A DNA stretch of 13,360 nucleotides from Burkholderia sp. (lineage in GTDB: Bacteria; Pseudomonadota; Gammaproteobacteria; Burkholderiales; Burkholderiaceae). Below the pieces are notes generated by a model. It did not search any database. It was not told the origin of the DNA and saw nothing but the letters and a program-made list of their open reading frames with translations. Positions 1-7,017 of the stretch are shown here, in pieces. The DNA is taken from assembly GCF_018375725.1 (NCBI RefSeq), contig NZ_JAHACR010000095.1, positions 1 to 13,360 on the forward strand, read 5' to 3'. Numbering within the stretch: position 1 is the stretch's first letter; the number at the start of each line of letters is the position of its first letter. The position numbers and the translations under genes are program-made.

Positions 1-2
1 TC

Positions 3-1316
3 GTGCCCGAGGTGCCGTCGGCGGCGCACAACTTCGCGCAGCCGTGGACGCAGAGCACACTCGAGGACACGGTCGGGGTCGCGCGCGCGGAATATGATTT
101 CCTGCCGAACTGGACGGCCTATGCGAGCGGCGGCGTGCGTCGCTCGCACGAGGACGGCACGTATTCGTCGCCGACGTTCAACGCTGCCACCGGCACGACC
201 GCCACGCGCGGCGATGTGCTGCGCACGACTGACGCACTGGCGGCCCAGATCGGCGTGCGCGGGCATTTCTCGACCGGGCCGGTCACGCATCAGGTTGCGG
301 CCGGTTTCGCCATCACGAGCCTCGAAGATCGCGAAGCGTTCGCGTTCAGCGGCGCGTTCCCGACCAGCCTCTACGGCGGCGGCATCGTGCCGGAGCCGGC
401 GGCGACGGGTTTCGTGGCGGGCAGCTTCTCCGATCCGGGCCTCGCGGACCGGATCCTGACGCGCAGCGTCGCGGTATCCGACACGCTCGGCTTGCTGAAC
501 GACCGCGTGCTGTTCACCATCGGCGCGCGTCACCAGCAGCTGCGTCAGAACAACTACACGGTCGGCACCGACACGATCTCATCCACGTTCAACCAGTCGA
601 TCACGACACCGATATTCGGTCTGGTCGTCAAGCCGACCGACACGATCTCGCTGTTCGCGAACCGGGCCGAATCGCTCGCCGCGGGCCAGATCGCACCGTT
701 CGGCGCAGCGAACGTGGGCCAGACACTGTCGCCGAACCGTACGAAGCAATATGAAGTCGGCGCGAAGTACGACACGAAGCAATTCGGCGGCGAAATCGCG
801 CTGTTCCAGCTCGAGCAGCCGACGGCCTATACCGACAGCGCGACCAACCTCTTCGGCAGAAACGGCACGCAGCGTCATCGCGGCATCGAGCTGTCGGTCT
901 ATGGCGAGCCGGTCAGGGGCGTGCGGCTGCTCGCGGGCGCGACGCTGCTCAATGCCAAGCAGCTCGATACGAACGGCGGCGCGACCGACGGTTACCGGCC
1001 GGTCGGCGTGCCGAGCTACCTGTTCAACGTGAGCGGGGAATATGACCTGCCGTGGGTGCCGGGCCTGACGGTCAACGCCGCGTGGATTCACACCGGCAAC
1101 CAGTATCTGGACGCTGCGAACAAGCTGTCGATTCCGGCATGGAACCGCTTCGACATCGGCGCGCGCTACACGACGACCGTGTTCAAGCACACCACGACGT
1201 TCCGCGCGACGCTCGAAAACGTCGCAAACCACGCTTACTGGTCGTCGACGACGGGCGGTTACCTGACTCAGGGCAGGCCGCGCACGTTCCTGATGTCGCT
1301 GACGACGGACTTCTGA
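3..1316 (+). CDS. TonB-dependent siderophore receptor, C-terminal barrel (5' end outside window)
   Basis: Outer-membrane receptor that imports a ferric siderophore using TonB energy. The frame is open from the first base, so the signal peptide, plug domain and first barrel strands lie upstream. The visible 437 residues are a chain of amphipathic beta-strand segments with the receptor signatures: a YEVGAKYD strand, an FGRNGTQRHRGIELSVYGEP stretch, a LENVANHAYW stretch, and a TQGRPRTFLMSLTTDF end closing on a C-terminal Phe, as expected for BAM-inserted porin-like barrels. Family full length is usually about 700 residues, so roughly the last 60 percent is present. It converges on a Fur-box-preceded operon for a PepSY-TM reductase, a common partner set for siderophore receptors, and overlaps that gene's 3' end by 49 bp. 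The substrate cannot be named from the barrel alone. The family call is firm. Confidence 0.93.
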   Translation: MPEVPSAAHNFAQPWTQSTLEDTVGVARAEYDFLPNWTAYASGGVRRSHEDGTYSSPTFNAATGTTATRGDVLRTTDALAAQIGVRGHFSTGPVTHQVAAGFAITSLEDREAFAFSGAFPTSLYGGGIVPEPAATGFVAGSFSDPGLADRILTRSVAVSDTLGLLNDRVLFTIGARHQQLRQNNYTVGTDTISSTFNQSITTPIFGLVVKPTDTISLFANRAESLAAGQIAPFGAANVGQTLSPNRTKQYEVGAKYDTKQFGGEIALFQLEQPTAYTDSATNLFGRNGTQRHRGIELSVYGEPVRGVRLLAGATLLNAKQLDTNGGATDGYRPVGVPSYLFNVSGEYDLPWVPGLTVNAAWIHTGNQYLDAANKLSIPAWNRFDIGARYTTTVFKHTTTFRATLENVANHAYWSSTTGGYLTQGRPRTFLMSLTTDF

Positions 1317-2902
1317 CGCGAGCGGTCGAACCAGACGCTGTCGGTGCGTCCCTCCGATACGCGTCTGGCTGTCGCGCGCCACATCCACGCATACGCGGCC
1401 GCGCCGACGGCCGCGACGATATCGACCGCCAGCGAGCCGCTGTCATGGCTCGCCCACCCAAGCGCCGACGGAAACAGCCGGCCGGCGATGCTCGTCAACG
1501 GGATCGCGGACGTCGAGATCACGGCCAGCAGCAGCAGCTCGACGGCTGCGCGCGGCGCGCCGCGCACGAATGCCCACGCGATGCACCCGACAAACACGAT
1601 GTAGTAGATCGACGCGTGCCACGCGTGCATGTCCGCGGCCTGGCCGCCCAGCCATTTCGCCGCGACGATGCTCGATGAAATGCCGTTGATGCAGCCGAGC
1701 GCCACGCCTACCGTCAAGCATGCAAGGACGTGTGCCGAGCGCCGTTGCGCGACGCGCTGCTGTTCCTTGCGCTGCGACTTGCGACGGCTTTCGATCCACA
1801 GCAGATTGCCTGAATAGAACAGGAATGCGCCGGCGAGCCCGAGCAGGAAATAACCCCAGCGAATCGGCGCGCCGCCGTAACTGCCGAAATGCAGCGCATA
1901 GATCGCGCTCGTCGTGGCCGCCCAGTTGTCGCCGTTGCCATCGCCCGGCAGGAACTTGCGGTTGACGAACGCACCGCTGATGGGGTCCATCAAAGCAAAG
2001 CCGCCGCTGCGCGCGAGGTAGCGCGGATCTTCGCCGCGCACGAAAACGGTCGCGCCGGCTTGCCCCGCGTGTCGCCAGGTCAGTTCCGCGGGTTCGAAGT
2101 CAGGTGCGCGCGCATGAATCCTGTCGAGCAGCGCCGCGGGCGAGAGCAGCTTCATCGGATCCTGCGCCGGCGTCACGGGCGCGTTGCCGAAGAACGGATT
2201 CTGCGCGGCAAGCATCGGCTGGAGCTTGCCGTCGTAGATGAGTTGGTCCTGCGCGGCATAGATGTAGTCGTGCAAACCGAAGCCGACGACCGAGAGCGCC
2301 ATCACCAGATGAAACGGCAAACTGAGAATGCCGACGACGTTGTGCGCATCGAGCCACATCCGTTTCAGATTCTTGCCGATGCGCAGCACGAACAGATCCT
2401 TGATCAGCGTCGGCAGCAGGACGACCACGCCCGACACCAGCGCAAGCCCGTAGAGCAGCGCCACCACGCCCATCACGCCCATGCCGACGCTGTAGCCGCC
2501 GGGTATGCCCGCCGTCATGTGCAGCACGTCGATGAACTGCGCGACATCGGACGGATGCGTCGTGTCGACGTGCAGCCGCCCGTTGGCATCGCGCGTGGCC
2601 GTCGCGCGTTGCGTGCCGTGCCGCGTCGGCCACACGAGCCATGCGTGATCGCGATCGTGAAGGCGCAACGACAGCACCTCGCGCGCGTCGGGCTGGGTCG
2701 CGAGCACCTGTGCGATCAGGTTCGGCGCGTCCTCGAGACGGATCAGCCGCTCGGTGCTCGCAGGCGGTGTCGTCCACCCGATCAGCGAGTCCTTGAACAT
2801 CGTGATCGCGCCGGCGTAAAAGCAGATGAACAGCATGAGACCGCAGATCACGCCGGTCCAGGTGTGTACGCTCTTGTAGACGCGGATGAGATCGCTGCGC
2901 AT
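1268..2902 (-). CDS. PepSY-associated TM protein, probable inner-membrane ferric-siderophore reductase
   Basis: Protein of 544 residues resembling the PepSY-TM family that includes FoxB and FpvG, inner-membrane heme proteins implicated in reducing ferric siderophores to release iron. Visible features are TM1 with HTWTG (His13, residues about 13-35), a periplasmic PepSY-like stretch about 50-130, TM segments at about 138-165 and 190-210 with DAHNVVG and PFH (His187, His198), a second soluble stretch 215-335, ALHFGSYGG (His338), TM 345-369, and four more hydrophobic segments to about 508. The four membrane-proximal histidines are candidate heme ligands. The ATG at 2902 is preferred over a GTG at 2944 because family members start M-x3-L-x6-HTWTG and because it lies 4 bp after the upstream stop (TAA-TTCC-ATG), suggesting translational coupling. 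There is no strong Shine-Dalgarno. It is the last gene of the Fur-preceded operon, and its 3' end runs into the receptor gene antisense. Confidence 0.92.
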   Translation of the reverse strand: MRSDLIRVYKSVHTWTGVICGLMLFICFYAGAITMFKDSLIGWTTPPASTERLIRLEDAPNLIAQVLATQPDAREVLSLRLHDRDHAWLVWPTRHGTQRATATRDANGRLHVDTTHPSDVAQFIDVLHMTAGIPGGYSVGMGVMGVVALLYGLALVSGVVVLLPTLIKDLFVLRIGKNLKRMWLDAHNVVGILSLPFHLVMALSVVGFGLHDYIYAAQDQLIYDGKLQPMLAAQNPFFGNAPVTPAQDPMKLLSPAALLDRIHARAPDFEPAELTWRHAGQAGATVFVRGEDPRYLARSGGFALMDPISGAFVNRKFLPGDGNGDNWAATTSAIYALHFGSYGGAPIRWGYFLLGLAGAFLFYSGNLLWIESRRKSQRKEQQRVAQRRSAHVLACLTVGVALGCINGISSSIVAAKWLGGQAADMHAWHASIYYIVFVGCIAWAFVRGAPRAAVELLLLAVISTSAIPLTSIAGRLFPSALGWASHDSGSLAVDIVAAVGAAAYAWMWRATARRVSEGRTDSVWFDRSRQKSVVSDIRNVRGLP

Positions 2903-2906
2903 GGAA

Positions 2907-3209
2907 TTACTTGCAGAGTGCGACGAGCGCGAGCGTGGCGGCACTGGCCGAGCCGAGCCAGAGCCACGCGCGCAGGCCGGTGCGAAACAGATACGCTGCG
3001 GAAAAAATGGCGGTCCAGACGAGCGGCACGGTCAGCATCGCCGTTTCGGCTTTCGCGGCATCGACGCCGGCACTCGGCGCGAGCCGCACGAGCAGGCCGC
3101 TTGACGCGAGCGCGACCAGAAATCCGCAGATGGCGCCCGCCGTTGTCTTGCCGATCCAGTGCCCTTCGATTTTCGGTTTCTGTGCCACTGCGGGCTGTGC
3201 TTCGCTCAT
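2907..3209 (-). CDS. small membrane protein, DUF3649-like (iron-uptake associated)
   Basis: Protein of 100 residues with two hydrophobic segments (about 23-44 and 58-76) and a third at the C-terminus (81-98). A short soluble N-terminus precedes them, and a stretch reading AKAETAMLTVPLVWTAIF resembles the conserved 'sRAEAvlta..lsF' core I associate with DUF3649. That match is from memory of the family and is not a search result. The start at 3209 is chosen because its ATG overlaps the TGA of the preceding gene (ATGA at 3209-3206), the classic coupled arrangement. The longer reading frame upstream would bury the preceding gene. DUF3649 proteins typically sit between a DUF3325 gene and a PepSY-TM gene next to TonB receptors, as here. 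Molecular function is unknown. It may assist the reductase or anchor a complex in the inner membrane. Confidence 0.8.
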   Translation of the reverse strand: MSEAQPAVAQKPKIEGHWIGKTTAGAICGFLVALASSGLLVRLAPSAGVDAAKAETAMLTVPLVWTAIFSAAYLFRTGLRAWLWLGSASAATLALVALCK

Positions 3210-3478
3210 CGTTGCGTTCTCGTGACGCTTCGGACCAGGACCGCGACGAACGGAAACGCGACGAAGCTGGCCATCCATGTCGTGACGAGGAGGGCGAGCG
3301 TCGTTGCCGGATGCCCGGTGACCATGCCGGGAATCAGAGCCGCCACAGCGCCGGCAAGCGCGACGCGCCGGCTGAATCGTGGCCACAGCGGCGCGGCCCG
3401 CCATTGCTGCCCCGGCGAGCCGAGATAAAAAAGAAGCGCGCTGCCAAAGGCGAGCGCGACCGGCAATGACGCAAGCAT
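3206..3478 (-). CDS. small membrane protein, DUF3325-like (first gene of iron operon)
   Basis: Protein of 90 residues with hydrophobic segments at about 4-19, 38-54 and 60-83. A YLGSPGQQW motif follows TM1, comparable to the Y-x-x-S-P-x-Q-x-L motif I recall for DUF3325. It is the promoter-proximal gene of a tight leftward operon; its TGA overlaps the ATG of the next gene. The ATG at 3478 has no recognisable Shine-Dalgarno, so the leader may be very short or the start imperfectly placed. The Fur box begins 26 nt upstream of the ATG on the coding strand, so iron-repressed expression is expected. Function is unknown. The link to siderophore iron handling is by context. Confidence 0.78.
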   Translation of the reverse strand: MLASLPVALAFGSALLFYLGSPGQQWRAAPLWPRFSRRVALAGAVAALIPGMVTGHPATTLALLVTTWMASFVAFPFVAVLVRSVTRTQR

Positions 3479-3504
3479 GGGACGAATGGTTGAGGATCTT
3501 ATGC

Positions 3505-3523
3505 GGTAATGAGAATCATTATC
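3505..3523 (-). promoter_or_regulatory. Fur box
   Basis: The plus strand reads GGTAATGAGAATCATTATC, matching 17 of 19 positions of the textbook Fur consensus GATAATGATAATCATTATC. On the leftward strand it contains GATAAT, a 5 of 6 match to a sigma-70 -10 element, so Fur binding would occlude the promoter of the DUF3325-DUF3649-PepSY operon. No good -35 is visible at the matching distance. The CLC gene on the other side starts about 330 bp away and is less likely to be controlled by it. Confidence 0.9.
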
Positions 3524-3719
3524 CTACACAAATCAAGGTTTTGACGAGCGTGGGGCGTTTGCGGCCGGCGCCGCCGGAGCATCATGGCGAATGCGATTGA
3601 TGGGGCTGCCCCATTGCGAAAAGGCTTCGCATGCTAGCGTCCAGGTGGCAGATTCCCGCCGCCAAAGGCGTGAGTACCGTGACGGCAGTCGTCCGCGTGC
3701 CTGACAGGCATTGCCACGA

Positions 3720-3733
3720 GTCAACCGGTTGAC
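3720..3733. promoter_or_regulatory. 14-bp perfect palindrome, candidate operator
   Basis: GTCAACCGGTTGAC is a perfect palindrome. It extends to 20 bp (3717-3736) with one mismatched pair. The central CCGG flanked by AA/TT resembles LacI-family operators, which have a central CG. It lies 123 bp upstream of the CLC start. No LacI-type regulator is in the window, so the regulator and its target are unknown. Confidence 0.4.
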
Positions 3734-3855
3734 GCGTTCCGCCGGGTCTTCGACGATACGGACACGTAGCGGGCCGCCCGGGCCCGAGCGCAGCGCCGGG
3801 CGCAAGGGGCATTTATGTCACAATCTGCTCCAAACGGAATTTTCCCGGCACTGAC

Positions 3856-5163
3856 ATGCGCATTTCCCTCCCCATCGATCGGCGCGCGATCCTGCGTAGC
3901 CGGCAACGCTGGCTGTACCTCGGGCTCTTCTGGCTGGGCGCGATCGTGACGGGACTTGTGGCAGTCGTGTATGCGCGGCTCATCGATTTCGCCTACGCCA
4001 CCTTTTTGCGGACGATCGCCGACCACGGGTGGCTGCCGCTCTTTGTCACGCCTGCGGTCGCCGCGCTCGGCGTCTGGGTCACGCGCCGCTGGTTTCCGGG
4101 CTCTGAAGGCAGCGGCATTCCACAGGTCATCGCGACGTTGCATAACGTGCGCGAACTCGGACCGCGCCTGCTCACGCTGCGCATTCTGATCGGCAAGATC
4201 GCCTTATCCTGCCTCGCGATTCTCGGCGGCTTCACCATCGGCCGCGAAGGGCCCACGATCCATGTGGGTGCGGCGCTGATGTTTAGCCTGCGGCGCTTCT
4301 ATCCGGCGCGCCTGCGCAGCATCTACGGCGACCGGCTCGAATACAAGCTCGCGCTCGCGGGTGCAGCCGCGGGCCTGGCGGCCGCCTTCAATGCGCCGCT
4401 CGCAGGCGTCGTTTTCGCCATCGAAGAACTCACGCGCAGCTTCGAGCAGCGGACCAGCGGTGTCCTGATTGCGGCGATCATCTTCGCGGGTGTCGTTTCA
4501 CTCGCGCTGCAAGGCAATTACGTCTATTTCGGCACCATCGCCATCGACGGGCATTTTCCGAACCTGCTTGCGGTGGCTGCCGTCCTGGTCGGCGTGATAA
4601 CGGGCGTCGCAGGAGGCATGTTCTGCTGGCTGCTTCTCAATACCGAACGCTGGATGCCCATGCCGTTGCTCGCATTGAGAAGAGAGCGTCCGGTCGCATT
4701 CGGCGCGGTGTGCGGGCTGTGCATCGCCGTTATCGGCGTTGCCAGCGGCGGCCATCTGTTCGGCAGCGGCTACGCGGAAGCGCGCGGCATGCTCGAAGGG
4801 CATTCATCGCTAGGCGGGGGGTATCCACTCCTCAAAATGGCGTCGATGGTCGGCTCGTATCTCCCCGGCACGCCGGGCGGACTCTTCGCGCCATCGCTTG
4901 CGATCGGAGCCGGTATGGGCAATGCGCTTCACATGGTGTTCGGGCAGATGCAGTTGCCGATGCTCATTGCGCTCGGTATGGTCGGCTATCTCGCCGCAGT
5001 CACCCAAAGCCCGATTACGGCATTCGTCATCGTCATCGAAATGATCAACGGTCATGCGCTCGTCATCTCGCTGATGGCCACTGCGCTGATTTCGAGCCAG
5101 GTCTCGAAGGTGTTCGCGCCACCGCTGTATGAGGCGTTGGCGCAGCGATACATCAAGCGATGA
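3856..5163 (+). CDS. CLC-family chloride channel / Cl-/H+ antiporter
   Basis: Inner-membrane CLC protein of 435 residues with no cytoplasmic CBS domains, the usual bacterial size. Signature motifs are present in order: GSGIP (85-89, chloride-coordinating Ser86), GREGP (129-133, external gating Glu131), an IEE pair (190-191) at the position of the internal proton-transfer glutamate of E. coli ClcA, GGLFAP (341-346), and PLY near the end (Tyr425, equivalent of the central chloride-gating Tyr). With both glutamates retained, an antiporter is more likely than a passive channel. This is inferred from known CLC mechanism. The ATG at 3856 is the only sensible start ahead of the first helix, but its Shine-Dalgarno is poor. 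It stands alone, with a large upstream gap, and converges on the hydrolase gene 184 bp downstream. A role in acid or halide homeostasis is plausible but not shown. Confidence 0.95.
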   Translation: MRISLPIDRRAILRSRQRWLYLGLFWLGAIVTGLVAVVYARLIDFAYATFLRTIADHGWLPLFVTPAVAALGVWVTRRWFPGSEGSGIPQVIATLHNVRELGPRLLTLRILIGKIALSCLAILGGFTIGREGPTIHVGAALMFSLRRFYPARLRSIYGDRLEYKLALAGAAAGLAAAFNAPLAGVVFAIEELTRSFEQRTSGVLIAAIIFAGVVSLALQGNYVYFGTIAIDGHFPNLLAVAAVLVGVITGVAGGMFCWLLLNTERWMPMPLLALRRERPVAFGAVCGLCIAVIGVASGGHLFGSGYAEARGMLEGHSSLGGGYPLLKMASMVGSYLPGTPGGLFAPSLAIGAGMGNALHMVFGQMQLPMLIALGMVGYLAAVTQSPITAFVIVIEMINGHALVISLMATALISSQVSKVFAPPLYEALAQRYIKR

Positions 5164-5347
5164 CGCTGACTGATCGAGAGGCTGACGGCAGCGCACCCCG
5201 GCAATTTCGCCGCAACTGAGCCGAATGGGATCGCTTTGCCGCACAGCCCGGTCGTTTGATTGGAATGTGGCGCGTGCCTCTTCGGGCGCTTGCGTGGGAC
5301 GTGAGGTGAGCCATCACGCATAGTCGACCGTGGCCCGCAGGCAGGAG

Positions 5348-6214
5348 TCAGGAATGCGGCGCATGCCCCAACCGCAGAAAATCCATCAGTTCGCCGACAA
5401 TCGCTTCGGGGGCGTCTTCCTGCATCAAGTGTCCCGAACCAGGAACCCGCGTAAAACGCGCGCCAGGGATCATCGTCGACAATTCGACGCCTCGATCGAC
5501 AGGGATCCACTGATCCTCCTCGCCCCAGAGGATGGAGACCGGGAAGCGAAGTTCTCCGTAATGCGGCTGGACTTCATCGGTATAGCACTGATCCATCTGG
5601 GAGATTTGCCGATAGAATGCCGCCTGCCCCTCTTCACCGATCCATGGCGACGAGTAAATGCGCAAAGTGTCCGCCGCGAGCGCGTGGTTTGCCGCACCTT
5701 TCAGGTAGGCGTCGACCATCGCTTCATGTATGTAAGCTGGCACACCGGCAAACGCGGTTTCATGTGCGCGCACATGGCGAACAAATGGTGAACCCCATGG
5801 GGCGACGGCTACTGGATCGATCAACAGCAGCGATCGATATTCGCAGCGGTCCAGCAATGCGGCTCTGAGTGCCGTCGCATCGCCAAAATCGTGGGCAACC
5901 ACGTCAGGCTTTTCCAACTGCCAATAGTCGAGCAACGCGGCAAGCAGGCGATTTTGAATGCCCAGCGAAACATCCTGGCCTGCGCGCTTCTCCGAGGCTC
6001 CGTAGCCGGCCAGATCAAAGTAAAAGACTTCGCGAAATCGTGCCGCGATCGGGGCAATACGCCGCCAGACCTGCGAAGAAAATGGCGTCCCATGTACGAA
6101 CACTATCGGCTCACCGGTGCCGATCACGCCATAGCGTATCGCCTGACCGTCGAAGTCAAATGCATGGGGCAACGGCAGTGCGCCTGGAAAGTGCTGCGGT
6201 GAAGCATGCGTCAT
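5348..6214 (-). CDS. alpha/beta hydrolase with Asp nucleophile (dehalogenase / epoxide-hydrolase-like)
   Basis: Protein of 288 residues with the full alpha/beta-hydrolase layout: HGTP oxyanion loop (41-44), nucleophile elbow A-H-D-F-G-D with Asp109, helical cap about 140-215, acid Asp234 in GEEDQW, and catalytic His262 in GSGHL. An Asp nucleophile places it with haloalkane or fluoroacetate dehalogenases and epoxide hydrolases rather than serine esterases. However, the two classical halide-binding residues of haloalkane dehalogenases are absent: Asn of HGNP is Thr43, and the Trp after the nucleophile is Phe110. A true haloalkane dehalogenase is therefore doubtful and the substrate is unknown. 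The start at 6214 is chosen for the GAGG eight bases upstream. A longer TTG start at 6268 has no Shine-Dalgarno. It is cytoplasmic, with no signal peptide. It diverges from the CGNR regulator gene, and GC content is lower than in flanking genes. Confidence 0.88.
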   Translation of the reverse strand: MTHASPQHFPGALPLPHAFDFDGQAIRYGVIGTGEPIVFVHGTPFSSQVWRRIAPIAARFREVFYFDLAGYGASEKRAGQDVSLGIQNRLLAALLDYWQLEKPDVVAHDFGDATALRAALLDRCEYRSLLLIDPVAVAPWGSPFVRHVRAHETAFAGVPAYIHEAMVDAYLKGAANHALAADTLRIYSSPWIGEEGQAAFYRQISQMDQCYTDEVQPHYGELRFPVSILWGEEDQWIPVDRGVELSTMIPGARFTRVPGSGHLMQEDAPEAIVGELMDFLRLGHAPHS

Positions 6215-6257
6215 GGATCGCCTCGACCATTGGACAGTGACGAAGAGCAAGGATAAG

Positions 6258-6287
6258 CTAACCTTCAAATGCCATCAAGGAGGTTAG
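6258..6287 (+). promoter_or_regulatory. inverted repeat overlapping the Shine-Dalgarno of the CGNR gene
   Basis: CTAACCT (6258-6264) and AGGTTAG (6281-6287) are perfect inverted repeats. Two further inner pairs (T6265-G6280 wobble, C6266-G6279) would make a 9-bp stem with a 12-nt loop in RNA. The Shine-Dalgarno AAGGAGG (6277-6283) lies mostly in the right arm, so a folded transcript would hide it. As DNA, the half sites are 23 bp apart centre to centre, about two helical turns, so it could equally be an operator in this divergent promoter region. A weak promoter candidate (TGGACA at 6231, GATAAG at 6252, 15-bp spacer) would start transcription inside the repeat and favour the operator reading. 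Confidence 0.5.
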
Positions 6288-6289
6288 AT

Positions 6290-6916
6290 TTGGTTGGGGA
6301 GAAGAAATCTGGTGTGCCGGCGGTGGCGGGTGTCGGTGGCCATGTTGTCTTGGATTTTGTGAACACATGTGGCGGCTCGGGCAAGGTGCGGGATGACGAG
6401 CGATTGATCGATTGGCATGCGGCGGTCAACTGGGCGATCGAAAACCGTCTTCTCACCCAGTCTGATAGCCGACGGCTCGAGAAGGCGCGTTCGCGTGCCG
6501 GGCAGCACCCGTCGGATCTTCTGGCAGAGCTAACGGAATTCCGGGAGGCGATGCACGCCGTGTTTGCTGCGATAGCGGCCAGATCACCGCTTCCGGAGAG
6601 GGCTCGCGTGCGGCTGGAGGCTCATATCGTCCAAGCCTTGGGTCACTCGAGCCTGTGCGTTGACGGCGGCGCGCCAGCCCGCTGGTCGGTGTGTCCAGAA
6701 AAAGCCGGCAGCGCGCTCATGACCGATCGGCTCGCGCTCGCCGCAAGCGAACTGCTTACGCAACCGGTCCTGGCGCATGTCCGGGAATGCGGCGCATGTT
6801 CATGGTTATTCCTCGATTTGTCGCGGAGCAGGTCGCGCAGATGGTGCTCAATGGCCACTTGCGGAAATCGCGCCAAGGCACAACGTCACTACTATGCGAG
6901 TCGGGCGACGGATTGA
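6290..6916 (+). CDS. CGNR zinc-finger protein with ABATE-type N-terminal domain, putative transcription regulator
   Basis: Protein of 208 residues from the TTG at 6290. The N-terminal GGHVVLDFVNT is the typical opening of the ABATE domain (putative stress-induced transcription regulators). The C-terminus has the zf-CGNR finger: C-x2-C (Cys167, Cys170), then W-C-x4-C-G-N-R (Cys186, Cys191) followed by a basic AKAQRHY tail, all zinc ligands intact. The TTG is preferred because AAGGAGG (6277-6283) sits 6 nt upstream. The in-frame ATG at 6269 would lie upstream of that Shine-Dalgarno, have none itself, and add seven residues. It diverges from the hydrolase gene, with 75 bp between starts, so it likely controls that gene and itself. 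DNA binding is inferred from the family annotation; the ligand is unknown. Composition matches the hydrolase, not the high-GC neighbours. Confidence 0.88.
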   Translation: MVGEKKSGVPAVAGVGGHVVLDFVNTCGGSGKVRDDERLIDWHAAVNWAIENRLLTQSDSRRLEKARSRAGQHPSDLLAELTEFREAMHAVFAAIAARSPLPERARVRLEAHIVQALGHSSLCVDGGAPARWSVCPEKAGSALMTDRLALAASELLTQPVLAHVRECGACSWLFLDLSRSRSRRWCSMATCGNRAKAQRHYYASRATD

Positions 6917-7017
6917 GCGGCAAGCAGGCTATGCATGGCCGACGGGCGAGCGTGTAATGCCTGGTTATGCGTGATGCATAAAGGGCGGTTTGGGGAAAAT
7001 TGGCCGTCTGCCCGGGA
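6917..7017. other. short gap with hairpin after CGNR gene
   Basis: About 100 bases between the CGNR stop and the IS remnant. It contains a perfect hairpin TTATGC-GTGAT-GCATAA (6965-6981), six base pairs with a five-base loop. It is not followed by a T run, so I do not call it an intrinsic terminator. Nothing else is recognised. Confidence 0.45.

Larger units (their letters stand above)
3479..3855. other. intergenic region between iron operon and CLC gene
   Basis: This stretch of 377 bases has no credible gene. It holds the Fur box near its left end, a short inverted repeat TGCCT-GAC-AGGCA (3698-3710), and a 14-bp perfect palindrome at 3720-3733. No terminator-like stem followed by a T run was seen. 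The promoter of the CLC gene presumably lies in the right half, but I cannot pick convincing -35 and -10 boxes. Confidence 0.6.

Noticed and set aside
1889..3469. A 526-codon plus-strand frame opposite the PepSY operon, and a 545-codon minus-strand frame (11326-12963) opposite the MreB-like gene
   Set aside because: Both are shadows of genes with clear family signatures, and their translations are low-complexity basic sequence.
3533..3812. Two short minus-strand frames in the gap before the CLC gene
   Set aside because: No Shine-Dalgarno, no family resemblance, and Arg/Pro/Gly-rich sequence typical of spurious frames.
6215..6268. N-terminal extension of the hydrolase (TTG at 6268) that looks like a signal peptide (VSLSLLFVTVQ)
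   Set aside because: No Shine-Dalgarno precedes the TTG, while GAGG precedes the ATG at 6214. The extension would also cover the divergent promoter region, and the protein body is a typical cytoplasmic hydrolase.
6965..6981. Hairpin after the CGNR gene, and the stems at 7405-7419 and 7428-7444, as intrinsic terminators
   Set aside because: None is followed by a run of T on either strand, and the stems are only six or so base pairs.
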